The position numbers and the translations under genes were made by a program. The notes below the pieces were generated by a model. That model was not told the DNA's origin and ran no database searches. It was given only the letters and a program-made list of their open reading frames with translations. 64,000 nt of DNA, from NCBI RefSeq assembly GCF_001612845.1, contig NZ_BDBF01000004.1, positions 62,001-126,000 of the forward strand, written 5' to 3'. This document shows positions 42,152 to 51,916 of the stretch, piece after piece (position 1 is the first letter of the stretch; each line of letters begins with the position of its first letter). This DNA is from Nocardia elegans NBRC 108235. Lineage in GTDB: Bacteria; Actinomycetota; Actinomycetes; Mycobacteriales; Mycobacteriaceae.

Positions 42152-44353
42152 ATGTCGGAACCGGGGTATCAGGACGAGTTGCGGGCTGAACAGGACTACG
42201 TGTCCGGGCTCTACGCACGCCTCGACGGCGAGCGCGGCGAGGCGAAGGGCCGCTACAGCGCGGCGTTGCGCGGCAACGGCGGTGCGCTGGTGGACCGCGA
42301 TGTGGAGGTGCGCACGCTGGCGCGTGAGGTGAAGCGCTTGGACGTGGCCGACAACGGCCTGTGTTTCGGCCGATTGGACAGCGATTCCGGCGAGCGGTCC
42401 TATATCGGCCGGATCGGGCTGTTCGACCGGAGCAACGACTTCGAGCCGTTGCTGCTGGACTGGCGGGCTCCGGCGGCACGGGCCTTCTACACCGCCACCG
42501 CCGCCAGCCCGGAGCGGATGCGGCGGCGCCGGCAGTTCCATTCCCGCGGCCGCCGCGTCGTCGACTACACCGACGAGATCTTCGGCCGTCCGGGCGCCGG
42601 GGAACGCGGGGATGCGGCGCTGCTCGCGGCCGTCGACGCGCCTCGTGGCGAGGGCATGCGCGACATCGTGGCCACCATCCAGGCCGAACAGGACGAGATC
42701 ATCCGGCTCGATCATCCCGGCGTGCTGGTGATCGAGGGCGGACCCGGTACCGGCAAGACGGTGGTGGCGCTGCATCGTGTCGCCTATCTGCTCTACACCC
42801 AGCGCGAGCAGATGGAGCGCCACGGCGTTCTCGTGGTCGGACCCAATCCGGCCTTTCTGCGTCATATCGACCGGGTGCTGCCGTCGCTCGGCGAAACCAA
42901 CGTCGTCTTCACCACCACGGGCGATCTGGTGCCGGGCCTGCACGTGACCACCGAGGACACTCCGGATGCGGTGCGCATCAAGGGTTCGCTGCGCATGCTG
43001 GATGTGCTCGCCGCCGCGGTCGCGGACCGGCAGTGCTTGCCGGCGGAACCGCTGACCATCGAATTGACCGATGTCACCGCGCGTATCGATGCGGCGACCG
43101 CGGAATGGGCGCGCGAGGAGGCGCGCACGAGCGGTCTGCCGCACAACGAGGCGCGTGCGGTGTTCCGCGAGATCGTCACCTACGTGATCACCGAGCGCGC
43201 GATTGCGCGGATCGGCAAGGGCTGGATCACCCGCGACGACCGGGAGGCGTGGGAGAACCTGCGGGCCGACCTCGTCGCCGAACTCGCCGAGAGTGAGCAG
43301 TTCGCTGCCGCGCTCGACCAGCTCTGGCCCGTGCTCACCCCGGAAACGCTGCTCGCCGAGCTGTATTCGTCGCCCGAGCGGTTGCGAGCGGCAGGCGCCG
43401 ACCCGGCCCTCCGGCGTGCCGACGGCGCGGCGTGGACGGTGTCGGACGTACCGCTGCTCGACGAACTGGTCGATCTGCTGGGCCGGGAGAAGCCGGCGGA
43501 GCACACCGCGGAACGCGAACGTGCGGCCGAAGCCCGATATGCCGCAGGCGTTTTGGAGCTCATGACGGGCCGCGAGGATTCGATGGACGACGAGGACCAC
43601 CTCTTCGCCACCGACCTGCTCTACGCCGAGGACCTCGCCGACCGATTCGCCGATCGCGATACCCGTGATCTGGCCGAACGCGCCGCCGCCGACCGGGATT
43701 GGACCTATCGCCATATCGTGGTCGACGAGGCGCAGGAGCTCTCCGAGATGGATTGGCGGGTGCTGATGCGGCGGTGTCCGGGCCGCTCCTTCACCGTGGT
43801 CGGCGACCTCGCCCAGCGTCGTTCGACCGCCGGCGCGACTTCGTGGGACGCCATGCTCGAGCCCTATGTTCCCGGCCGGTGGCGCTATCGCTCCCTGACG
43901 GTGAACTACCGTACGCCGGCCGAGATCATGGCGGTCGCGGCGGCGGTGCTCGCCGAATTCGCGCCGGATGTGCGGCCACCCGAGTCGGTGCGTGCGTGTG
44001 GCGTACCGCCGTGGTCGCGCCGGGTCGACGAGAGCGAATTGGCCTCCGCCATCGCGGATTTCGTTCGTGACGAGGAGGGTCGCGAGGGCACCGCCGTCGT
44101 GATCGGTCCGCCCGGCGTGCCCGGCACGGTTCCGGCATCGGAAACGAAGGGCCTCGAGTTCGATGCCGTACTCGTCGTCGAACCGGAGCACATCCTCGCC
44201 GACGGGCCGCGTGGCGCGGCCGAACTCTACGTGGCCCTCACCCGCGCCACCCAGCGCCTCGGAGTTCTGCACCGAGCCCCGCTGCCCGCGGCACTCACCG
44301 GTCTGGTCCCGGTCGCCGAGCCCGCGGCGGCCGGAAATCGCCGCTCCGCGTAG
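42152..44353 (+). CDS. helR: RNA polymerase recycling motor ATPase HelR
   Basis: 733 residues, an SF1 helicase-like protein of the HelD class. HelR binds RNA polymerase, displaces rifamycin and gives tolerance to it. The order is: N-terminal coiled coil (DELRAEQDYVSGLYARLDGE), IGRIGLFD...LLLDWRAPAARAFY, Walker A GGPGTGKTVVALHR near residue 200, helical PCh-like insert ~300-500, Walker B VVDEAQELSEMDW, then VVGDLAQRR, YRTPAEIM and ETKGLEFDAVLVVEPE. ATG 42152 has GAGGGAC upstream; ATG 42119 is an alternative. The RAE upstream supports the assignment as HelR rather than another HelD. Confidence 0.95.
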   Translation: MSEPGYQDELRAEQDYVSGLYARLDGERGEAKGRYSAALRGNGGALVDRDVEVRTLAREVKRLDVADNGLCFGRLDSDSGERSYIGRIGLFDRSNDFEPLLLDWRAPAARAFYTATAASPERMRRRRQFHSRGRRVVDYTDEIFGRPGAGERGDAALLAAVDAPRGEGMRDIVATIQAEQDEIIRLDHPGVLVIEGGPGTGKTVVALHRVAYLLYTQREQMERHGVLVVGPNPAFLRHIDRVLPSLGETNVVFTTTGDLVPGLHVTTEDTPDAVRIKGSLRMLDVLAAAVADRQCLPAEPLTIELTDVTARIDAATAEWAREEARTSGLPHNEARAVFREIVTYVITERAIARIGKGWITRDDREAWENLRADLVAELAESEQFAAALDQLWPVLTPETLLAELYSSPERLRAAGADPALRRADGAAWTVSDVPLLDELVDLLGREKPAEHTAERERAAEARYAAGVLELMTGREDSMDDEDHLFATDLLYAEDLADRFADRDTRDLAERAAADRDWTYRHIVVDEAQELSEMDWRVLMRRCPGRSFTVVGDLAQRRSTAGATSWDAMLEPYVPGRWRYRSLTVNYRTPAEIMAVAAAVLAEFAPDVRPPESVRACGVPPWSRRVDESELASAIADFVRDEEGREGTAVVIGPPGVPGTVPASETKGLEFDAVLVVEPEHILADGPRGAAELYVALTRATQRLGVLHRAPLPAALTGLVPVAEPAAAGNRRSA

Positions 44354-44368
44354 CGATGTGGCGGGCCG

Positions 44369-44734
44369 CTAATCGGGCGGCCCGCATCCGCCGCGCATGA
44401 TCAACGCATGTGCCGGACACCACTGGGTCACCGGCAGGCGACTGCGTCCGTTCCCGGTGCGCAACTCGAATTCCACCAGCCCCAGCCACGTTCCGTCCGC
44501 CGCCCGCGCCCAGACGTGCAATCGCCCCGGAATTCGCCCGGTGATCTCGAGCCCGCCCGCCCGCACCTGCCCCGCCACCGCTTCGTGATCGGCCATCCGT
44601 GGATACGTGGGGATAGCGGCAGCCACGTCCACCAGCACCGGCATCGGCGGAACCACCACCCGATGCAGCGCGAACTCCCCCTTCTCCGGCCAATGTTCGA
44701 ACATGTGTTCGATCATAAACCGAAGCGCCGACAA
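44369..44734 (-). CDS. Hypothetical protein
   Basis: 121 residues, no signal peptide or membrane segment. It contains PVLVDVAAAIPTYPRM and GRLHVWARAADGTWLGLVEF, compatible with a small beta-rich domain. I recognise no family. It is the last gene of a minus-strand run with the methyltransferase, 33 bp downstream of it, and ends 15 bp from helR tail to tail. Confidence 0.6.
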   Translation of the reverse strand: MSALRFMIEHMFEHWPEKGEFALHRVVVPPMPVLVDVAAAIPTYPRMADHEAVAGQVRAGGLEITGRIPGRLHVWARAADGTWLGLVEFELRTGNGRSRLPVTQWCPAHALIMRGGCGPPD

Positions 44735-44767
44735 ATAGCTCGCGGATTCGCCGGCCGCGTCGCAGTG

Positions 44768-45772
44768 TCATCGACTCCGGAACTCCAGTGCGGTCCGCCC
44801 GTCCGCCACCGGTCTCACGGCACGCAGCATCAGACCGCATGTCTCACCCAGCGCCCCCAACTCGGTCACCGTCCGCTCCCGCCCGCCGAAGCACATCGAC
44901 ATGAACAGGTCGATCGCCGTATCGGCCCCCCGCCCCCGAATCGGCTCGATCACCACAACCGCCCCGTAAGCCCCTGCGGCGCGGGCGCATTCGGCGAGGA
45001 TGGCTGCGGCGAGTTCGTCGTCCCAGTCGTGCAGGATGTCGGACAGAAGGTAGGCATCGGCCCCGGTGGGGAGCGGATCGAAGAAGCTGCCCGCAACGGC
45101 GGACGCTCGGTGCCTCAGTCCGGACGCCGTGAATCGCTCGGTGGCAGCGGCGGCCGTGGGCGCCAGGTCCAGCACTCGTCCGCGCACGCCGGGATGCGCG
45201 CGGAGGATCGCCGTCAGTAGGGTGCCGTCGCCCCCGCCGACGTCGAGAAAGTCGGGGAAGCGACTCCAGTCGAACCGCGCCGCGATCTGGTCCGCGTAAA
45301 CCCCGAAGCGGCAATTCATCTGGGCGTCGAAGGACGTGCGCAGCGCGGGCTCGGCTTCCAGATCGGCCCAGAAATCACGTCCGTACCTGCGCGGATAGGC
45401 GGGCAGGCCGGAAGTGATCGTGCTCAGCAGTTCCACGAAGGCCAGTTCGGCGCGCCCGCCCGCGCTGCCGATATCGAGCAGCAGCAGCGCGAACGGGTCG
45501 GGGGAGTCCGCGCTCATCTGGTTGCCGAGGCTGGTGGGCCGGTAGCGGCCGGACGTCGCTTCGTCGTCGAAGACGCCGACGGTGACCAGATGGTCGAGCA
45601 GTCGACGGAGCGCGGGAGCGGAGGTGCCGGTGCGAGCCGCCAGTTCGTCGGCGGTCGCGCCCGTGCCGCCCGCATGGTCCACCAGCCGCAGCGTCGCGGC
45701 CACGCGGACGGCCATCGGTGTGGCCAGATCGGCCAGGGCGAGGATCGAGGCGGGTTGCTCCAGCGAATTCAC
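44768..45772 (-). CDS. Class I SAM-dependent O-methyltransferase (Methyltransf_2 type)
   Basis: 334 residues. The N-terminal winged-helix dimerisation domain (LADLATPMAVRVAATLRLVD, DELAARTGTSAPALRRLLDHLVTVGVF) is followed by the Rossmann domain with DVGGGDGTLLTAILRAHP (SAM site). The catalytic-base region is LLSDILHDWDDE, with the His seen in acetylserotonin- and antibiotic-type O-methyltransferases. A hydroxylated natural product or cofactor is the expected substrate; none is identified. It lies 73 bp downstream of the sigma factor on the same strand. Confidence 0.9.
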   Translation of the reverse strand: MNSLEQPASILALADLATPMAVRVAATLRLVDHAGGTGATADELAARTGTSAPALRRLLDHLVTVGVFDDEATSGRYRPTSLGNQMSADSPDPFALLLLDIGSAGGRAELAFVELLSTITSGLPAYPRRYGRDFWADLEAEPALRTSFDAQMNCRFGVYADQIAARFDWSRFPDFLDVGGGDGTLLTAILRAHPGVRGRVLDLAPTAAAATERFTASGLRHRASAVAGSFFDPLPTGADAYLLSDILHDWDDELAAAILAECARAAGAYGAVVVIEPIRGRGADTAIDLFMSMCFGGRERTVTELGALGETCGLMLRAVRPVADGRTALEFRSR

Positions 45773-45845
45773 CGGCCCAGACTATCCGGCACGCCTACAG
45801 CGGCATCGAATATTGTTGTGGCGCAGTGGTTGTGGGCCTCGTCGT

Positions 45846-46736
45846 TCAGCGGCTGACGGTGGTCTGCCGTTCGACGCGGGAGAGTTTCTCCGGGTTGCGG
45901 ACCACGTAGAGGCCGGTGATCAGGCCGTCGTCCAGGCGCATTGCCACCACGTCGTCGATTCGTCCGTCGATCCGGACGATCAGTGCGGGGCAGCCGTTGA
46001 TCTGGACCGCTTCGACCGTTGCCTCGGTGCGCAGTCGGGGCAGACCGGTACGCAGGGCGCGGGCGACCCGGTCGGCGCCCGCGATCGGCCGCAGGACCGC
46101 CTGGACCACACCGCCGCCGTCGCCGAGCAGCACCACGTCGGGAGCCAGCATGTCGACCAGATGCTGCAGGTCGCCGGTTTCGATGGCTTGCTGGAAGGCT
46201 TCGACGGCGCGGCGGGATTCGTCGGCGGACACCACGCCGCGGGGTCGGCGCGCGGCGACGTGAGCCCGTGCGCGATGGGCGATCTGGCGTACCGCGGCGG
46301 GCGTCTTGTCGACGGCCGCGGCGATCTCGTCGTAGCTCAGGTCGAACACCTCGCGCAGCACGAATACCGCTCGTTCCGTCGGTGCGAGCGTTTCCAGCAC
46401 CAGGAGCATCGCCATCGATACGCTGTCGGCCAGTTCGACGTCCTCGGCCACATCGGGCGCGGTCAGCAGCGGTTCCGGCAGCCACGGACCGACGTAGGAC
46501 TCCTTGCGGCGGCCGAGTGTGCGGAGCCGGGTCAGCGCCTGGCGGGTGACGATCCGGACCAGGTAGGCGCGCTGATCACGGACGTCGTCGAGGTCCACGT
46601 CCACCCAGCGCAACCAGGTCTCCTGCAGGACGTCCTCGGCGTCGGCGGCCGAACCGAGCATCTCGTAGGCAACCGTGAACAGCAGATTGCGATGGGTGAC
46701 GAACGCTTCGGTGGCGCCGTCGATGCGCTCGCTCAT
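45846..46736 (-). CDS. sigJ: ECF sigma factor, ECF41/SigJ type
   Basis: 296 residues. Sigma region 2 is AYEMLGSAADAEDVLQETWLRW and region 4 is LAPTERAVFVLREVFDLSYDEIAAAVDKTPAAVRQ, in part. The linker carries WLPEPLL and the C-terminal SnoaL-like domain carries DGGG. Both are the hallmarks of ECF41 factors, in which the fused C-terminal domain replaces an anti-sigma factor. ATG 46736 has AGGAG five bases upstream. Known ECF41 genes often sit next to a carboxymuconolactone decarboxylase or oxidoreductase gene. Here the neighbours are a methyltransferase and a TetR, so the target is unclear. The symbol follows similarity to mycobacterial SigJ. Confidence 0.88.
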   Translation of the reverse strand: MSERIDGATEAFVTHRNLLFTVAYEMLGSAADAEDVLQETWLRWVDVDLDDVRDQRAYLVRIVTRQALTRLRTLGRRKESYVGPWLPEPLLTAPDVAEDVELADSVSMAMLLVLETLAPTERAVFVLREVFDLSYDEIAAAVDKTPAAVRQIAHRARAHVAARRPRGVVSADESRRAVEAFQQAIETGDLQHLVDMLAPDVVLLGDGGGVVQAVLRPIAGADRVARALRTGLPRLRTEATVEAVQINGCPALIVRIDGRIDDVVAMRLDDGLITGLYVVRNPEKLSRVERQTTVSR

Positions 46737-46824
46737 GGGGGCTCCTGTCCGTGCTGTCTCGACTCCGGCACACACGAGACGCTCGCCGGATCCGCCGTGT
46801 GACACCTCCTGCAAGTGATACGCG

Positions 46825-47433
46825 TCACTGCAGCGGTGATCTCGCGGCGATGGCCGGCGCGACCCACGCCGTGAGGTAGCGGCGCAGTTCCGGGCCACGC
46901 CGAGGCGGACGGCCCGGATCGACGACGAACGATTGCACGATGCGAAGCATATGTTCGACGAGTTCGTCCAGATCGGCGCCGGACAATCCGGCCGCGGTCC
47001 AGTCGACGGCGAAGCGTTGCAGGATCGATCGTCCGAATGCCAGTGCGGTGTCGGAGGTTACGCCGGCGGAGAAGGCCCCGGCCCGCCCCGAAGTGAGCAG
47101 TAGGTTGAGGTACCGCTCGTGCGGCAGCCGCTCGAGGGTGTAAGCGATGCCCTCGACGACCGCCGTGGCGGGGTCGCGGATCCCGCTCAGATGTTCGGCC
47201 AGAACGTCGAGGAACTGCCCGGTCTGCGCGACGGCGGTCGCGGTCAGCAGGCTCTCGGCACTGGGAAAGTAGCGGTACACGGTCTGACGGGTGACGCCGA
47301 GGTCCCGGGCGACCTCGGCGATGCTGAAATCGCTGCCGGACCGGTCGATCGCGGTGCGGGCGGCGGCGAGAATCCGCGCGACGGCTTCCTCGTCATCCGC
47401 GGGCGTCGCCCCCGCCCAGCCATGCGTGCGCAC
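46825..47433 (-). CDS. TetR family transcriptional regulator
   Basis: 202 residues from GTG 47433. The helix-turn-helix domain runs ARILAAARTAIDRSGSDFSI, then AEVARDLGVTRQTVYRYFPS. GTG 47493 would give 20 more residues. An inverted repeat in the gap to the divergent Ddn-like gene is the likely operator. It probably controls that gene and perhaps the downstream sigma factor, which begins 88 bp after its stop. Confidence 0.88.
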   Translation of the reverse strand: MRTHGWAGATPADDEEAVARILAAARTAIDRSGSDFSIAEVARDLGVTRQTVYRYFPSAESLLTATAVAQTGQFLDVLAEHLSGIRDPATAVVEGIAYTLERLPHERYLNLLLTSGRAGAFSAGVTSDTALAFGRSILQRFAVDWTAAGLSGADLDELVEHMLRIVQSFVVDPGRPPRRGPELRRYLTAWVAPAIAARSPLQ

Positions 47434-47503
47434 CGAATGCCCAATCCCTTCCTCGAAGCGTCGACGGTACCGATCCTGCCGAGAGGGCAGCACTCGGTCT
47501 CTT

Positions 47504-47533
47504 GACCATACATATGTAACCAACTGTATGGTC
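47504..47533. promoter_or_regulatory. Likely TetR operator
   Basis: GACCATAC at 47504-47511 and GTATGGTC at 47526-47533 form a perfect 8-bp inverted repeat with a 14-nt spacer. A 10-bp palindrome TACATATGTA overlaps it at 47509-47518. It lies between the TetR and the Ddn-like gene, in an unusually AT-rich stretch. Confidence 0.65.
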
Positions 47534-47562
47534 GACCGGAAGTACCGGAGAGAAGGAAGACC

Positions 47563-48060
47563 ATGCCAGCCACGACGCCGCCCCGTCCGAAACAACTCGA
47601 TTCCCCGCTGCTGCCCAAGATCTTCAAGATCGTGGGCCGTGCGCAGGTGTGGACCTATCGGCGCACCGGCGGCCGCGTCGGCGGTAAGTGGCGCATCGGG
47701 GCCGGCTTCCGCAAACCGGTGCCGACCCTGCTGCTCGAACATCGCGGCCGGAAGTCGGGTGTGGTCTACACGACGCCGCTGCTCTACATCACCGACGGTC
47801 CGAACACGGTCATCGTCGCCTCGCAGGGCGGCCTTCCCAGACATCCGCAGTGGTATCTCAATCTGCGCGCCGAGCCCGACACGCACATCCAGATCGGGCG
47901 GGACCGCCGTCCGGTTCACGCCGTCACCGCAGACCCGCAGGAACGGGCCCGCCTGTGGCCGTTGCTCGTCGACGCCTATGCCGACTTCGACACCTATCAA
48001 GCGTGGACCGAACGCGAAATCCCCGTGGTCGTCCTGCGTCCCCGCCCGGACGGCCGCTGA
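47563..48060 (+). CDS. Nitroreductase-family deazaflavin-dependent oxidoreductase (Ddn-like)
   Basis: 165 residues. The split-barrel Ddn family pattern is clear: RAQVWTYRRTGGRVGGKWRI, PTLLLEHRGRKSGVVYTTPLLY, VIVASQGGLPRHPQWYLNL and the C-terminal YQAWTEREIPVVVLRP. Members use F420H2 to reduce quinones or nitro compounds. ATG 47563 has AGAAGGAAG upstream. It is divergent from a TetR with an operator-like repeat, so it is probably inducible. Confidence 0.9.
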   Translation: MPATTPPRPKQLDSPLLPKIFKIVGRAQVWTYRRTGGRVGGKWRIGAGFRKPVPTLLLEHRGRKSGVVYTTPLLYITDGPNTVIVASQGGLPRHPQWYLNLRAEPDTHIQIGRDRRPVHAVTADPQERARLWPLLVDAYADFDTYQAWTEREIPVVVLRPRPDGR

Positions 48061-48083
48061 CGAGAAGTACGACGGACGAACAG

Positions 48084-48116
48084 AAACGCCCGCTACCACT
48101 GGGGTAGCGGGCGTTT
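48084..48116. terminator. Bidirectional terminator
   Basis: Perfect 14-bp arms AAACGCCCGCTACC and GGTAGCGGGCGTTT, with A and T runs on the flanks. It lies between the Ddn-like gene and the convergent tRNA-Ser. Confidence 0.92.
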
Positions 48117-48121
48117 CGCGG

Positions 48122-48206
48122 CGGAGGATAGGGGATTTGAACCCCTGAGGGCGTTAACCCAACCCGCGTTCCAGGCGAGCGCCATAGGCCACTAGGCGAA
48201 TCCTCC
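48122..48206 (-). tRNA. tRNA-Ser(GGA)
   Basis: On the minus strand the acceptor arms GGAGGAT and ATCCTCC pair. The anticodon loop CTGGAAC gives GGA. A long variable arm and GGTTCAAATC T arm follow. CCA is not encoded. Confidence 0.95.
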
Positions 48207-48250
48207 GCAGAGCAATATACCGGGTGGACCCCCCGGAACGGCAAACCGGG

Positions 48251-49222
48251 CTATTTGTGCAGGCCGGCGAGGGCCTTCTTCAATTGGTCCTTGCAGGTGG
48301 TGCCGACGTCGGCGCTGTCGATGCTGCCCTCGGCCTGGATCCGCAGTTCCACCTTCACCGAGACGTTGGAGTCCAGGGCCGCGCAGGTGTAGTCGAGGGT
48401 CACGAAGCTCGAGTAGTTCTGCTGGTAGGCGGCGTAGTAGGCCTGGCTGCCGATGCCCGCGATATCGCCGGAGGTACGGCCGCTGCCGGTGGTCTTGGTG
48501 TCGTAGTTCTTCCAGCTGTTGAACTGCGGATCGCTGTACTTGCTCTGGAAGTCGGCCTCGAGGTCGATATCGGAACCGTCGGTGCCGTACTTGCCGGCGC
48601 CGTCGTACCGGGCGCGGCAGGTCAGGTTGCCACCACCGAAGCTGGAGTCGGGTGCGCGTTCGGTGTGCTCGGGCGCGTCCTTGGGTGTGGGCGCCCACTT
48701 GCGCAGCACCGTGGCATCGATCAGCGAGCAGGCGTCGCTGACATTGGCCATCGAATAGTTGCCGTCGACACCCTTTTTGTCGCCGAGCGGTCCCTTACTT
48801 CCGCCCCCGCCACCGCCGGTGAGCGCGATCACGCCGATCACGATGCCGATCACCACGACCAGGCCGACCACACCGCCGACGATCCACGGTGTGTTGTTCT
48901 TCTTGGGCGGCTGTGGATAGGCCGGCTGTTGCGCATAAGGCGGCGGGAACTGCTGCTGTGGATAACTCGGCACGGACGGTGGTGGCTGCGGTGCGTAGGG
49001 CTGCTGTGGGGCGCCGCCGTGATAGGCGTCGAAACCCGCCCCCAGAACGGTCGGATCCGTGCCGGTCACCGGCCCGGGACGCCCACCCATGACGGTCGGA
49101 TCGGTACCGGTGAGCGGCTGCTCCGGAGCCGCCGGCGTCGACCACCAGTGCACGGTTTCGTTGGGCGGATTGCCTTGCCCCGGATACTCGGGCCCACCGT
49201 GCGGTGGATTACTGCCTGTCAC
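48251..49222 (-). CDS. Pro-rich membrane-anchored protein with extracytoplasmic domain
   Basis: 323 residues. The N-terminal ~110 are disordered and rich in Pro, Gln and Gly, with two near repeats GTDPTVMGGRPGPV and GTDPTVLGAG that could be phosphorylation or FHA-ligand sites (inference). One transmembrane helix follows (WIVGGVVGLVVVIGIVIGVIAL). The ~170-residue outer domain has Cys pairs (DACSLID, LTCRARYD, DYTCAALD, GTTCKDQL), likely disulfide-linked; it resembles the DUF3558-like ligand-binding domains of actinomycetes. GTG 49222 has GGAGGAAAG upstream. Function is unknown. Confidence 0.78.
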   Translation of the reverse strand: MTGSNPPHGGPEYPGQGNPPNETVHWWSTPAAPEQPLTGTDPTVMGGRPGPVTGTDPTVLGAGFDAYHGGAPQQPYAPQPPPSVPSYPQQQFPPPYAQQPAYPQPPKKNNTPWIVGGVVGLVVVIGIVIGVIALTGGGGGGSKGPLGDKKGVDGNYSMANVSDACSLIDATVLRKWAPTPKDAPEHTERAPDSSFGGGNLTCRARYDGAGKYGTDGSDIDLEADFQSKYSDPQFNSWKNYDTKTTGSGRTSGDIAGIGSQAYYAAYQQNYSSFVTLDYTCAALDSNVSVKVELRIQAEGSIDSADVGTTCKDQLKKALAGLHK

Positions 49223-49332
49223 GTCTTTCCTCCGGTCCTGGCGCGGAAGCCCCCTCGAAAAATGTCGCAGGTGATCGTATCGACTCCGCCCGGATTCCAC
49301 TCGAGTGGACAGTTGTGACTACACTGGCCGAC

Positions 49333-49420
49333 GGATCCCGCGCGGCGCGCATCCTGTGAACTCCCCCAGGGCCGGAAGGCAGCAAGGGTCAACGGGCTCT
49401 GCCGGGTGCGCGGGGTCCCC
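49333..49420 (+). ncRNA. ffs: Signal recognition particle RNA (4.5S type)
   Basis: The conserved apical region is intact: CTCCCCCAGGGCCGGAAGGC with the GGAA tetraloop, and AGCAAGGGTCAACGGGC with the A-rich symmetric loop that binds Ffh. The ends 49333-49343 and 49408-49418 pair (GGATCCCGCGC with GCGCGGGGTCC, one wobble). A T-rich CCTTTCTTT follows. Exact termini may differ by a few bases. A neighbouring Rv3722c-type aminotransferase gene matches mycobacterial gene order as I recall it. Confidence 0.9.
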
Positions 49421-49474
49421 TTTCTTTCCCGGGGGAAATATTCTTATCTGCCACGGGGCGCATCCGGCGAGTAA

Positions 49475-50836
<1,362 letters not shown>

Positions 50837-50863
50837 GGTCGGCGCGACCCGCCACGGATTCGA

Positions 50864-50908
50864 AAGACCGGTTCGCGGGCCCCTGTTCGGGGACCGCGAA
50901 CCGGTCTT
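50864..50908. terminator. Bidirectional terminator
   Basis: Fifteen-base arms AAGACCGGTTCGCGG and CCGCGAACCGGTCTT pair perfectly, with a secondary GCCCCTGTTCGGGG hairpin in the loop. It lies between convergent genes. Confidence 0.92.
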
Positions 50909-50936
50909 CGCCTCGCGGTTGTCCGGTCGGAACCGG

Positions 50937-51812
50937 TTACTGCGGCTTGTGCGCCAGTACCGCGAACATCGTCACCGAGAGGTGGATGTCACCCGTGCGC
51001 GCGCCGGCTTCCAGTTCCGCCAGCAACTCCCGCCGCTGCGCCTCGGTGATCGCCCCTCGTGCCTCCGCCATCTCGGCGATGCGGGCCACCAGCGCACCCG
51101 CGCCGGCGCTCGCGTCCTGGACCAGCGCATGCGAGCCGATATCGTCGACGACCAGTCCGGCCCCGGCGAGCAGGCCCGGCAGCCGCCGTCCCGAGAACGG
51201 GTTGGTGGTGTTGGTGATGAGGGTTTCGATCACCTCGTGCACGACCCGCCGGTCGCCGGGGTGCACGATGGCGGTGCCCCAGTCGCTGTCCATGACGACG
51301 ACGCGGCCGCCCGGTTTCAATACCCGGGCGATCTCCCGCGCGGCGCGCGCCGGGGCGGTCAAATGCTGAAAGACCCGCTCGCACAGCGCGACATCGAAGG
51401 TGTCGCCGCCGAACGGCAGTCCGTAGGCATCGCCGGGTACGAAGCGAGCCGGCGAATTGTGCTGGGCGGCACGGCGTTCCGCCCCGGCCAGCAGATTCGG
51501 ATCGGGTTCGACGCCGACCGCGTCACCGGTCGGGCCGACCGCGTCGGCGAAGACCAGCACCTCCGAGCCGGTGCCGGAGCCGATGTCGACCGCACTTTCG
51601 CCCGGAGCGACGGCCAGGGCGTCGTGCGCCCAGCGGCGTAGTCCGCGAATTCCGGGAAGTGCAGCCTGCAGATCGTTGACGTCGATGAGTTGGTCCCGGC
51701 CCGCGCGATCGAAACGGTCCGGCCTCAGCCCCGAGGCCGAGGAATTGTCTGCCGAGGAGCTGTGTGTGGGCGCCATATCTTCCACCGTGGGTGTTGCCAA
51801 AGTGTCGGGCAT
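50937..51812 (-). CDS. Class I SAM-dependent methyltransferase
   Basis: 291 residues. The SAM-binding motif is VDIGSGTGSEVLVFADAVG, with the acidic strand VGVEPDP, then GDAYGLPFGGDTFDVALCERVFQHL and RVLKPGGRVVVMDSDW. This pattern is close to UbiE/arsenite or small-molecule methyltransferases, but the substrate cannot be assigned. A ~30-residue polar leader precedes the domain (start ATG 51812; ATG 51776 would also serve). Confidence 0.88.
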   Translation of the reverse strand: MPDTLATPTVEDMAPTHSSSADNSSASGLRPDRFDRAGRDQLIDVNDLQAALPGIRGLRRWAHDALAVAPGESAVDIGSGTGSEVLVFADAVGPTGDAVGVEPDPNLLAGAERRAAQHNSPARFVPGDAYGLPFGGDTFDVALCERVFQHLTAPARAAREIARVLKPGGRVVVMDSDWGTAIVHPGDRRVVHEVIETLITNTTNPFSGRRLPGLLAGAGLVVDDIGSHALVQDASAGAGALVARIAEMAEARGAITEAQRRELLAELEAGARTGDIHLSVTMFAVLAHKPQ

Positions 51813-51916
51813 GAAGATTCACCCTACGCGCGCAGAAAAGCTACGGGTGGGTAGGCATGTGAGTCCGGTCACGTCGGTCGGTAGGCGGATATCCGGCCGT
51901 CTGCCATGATCGATAC

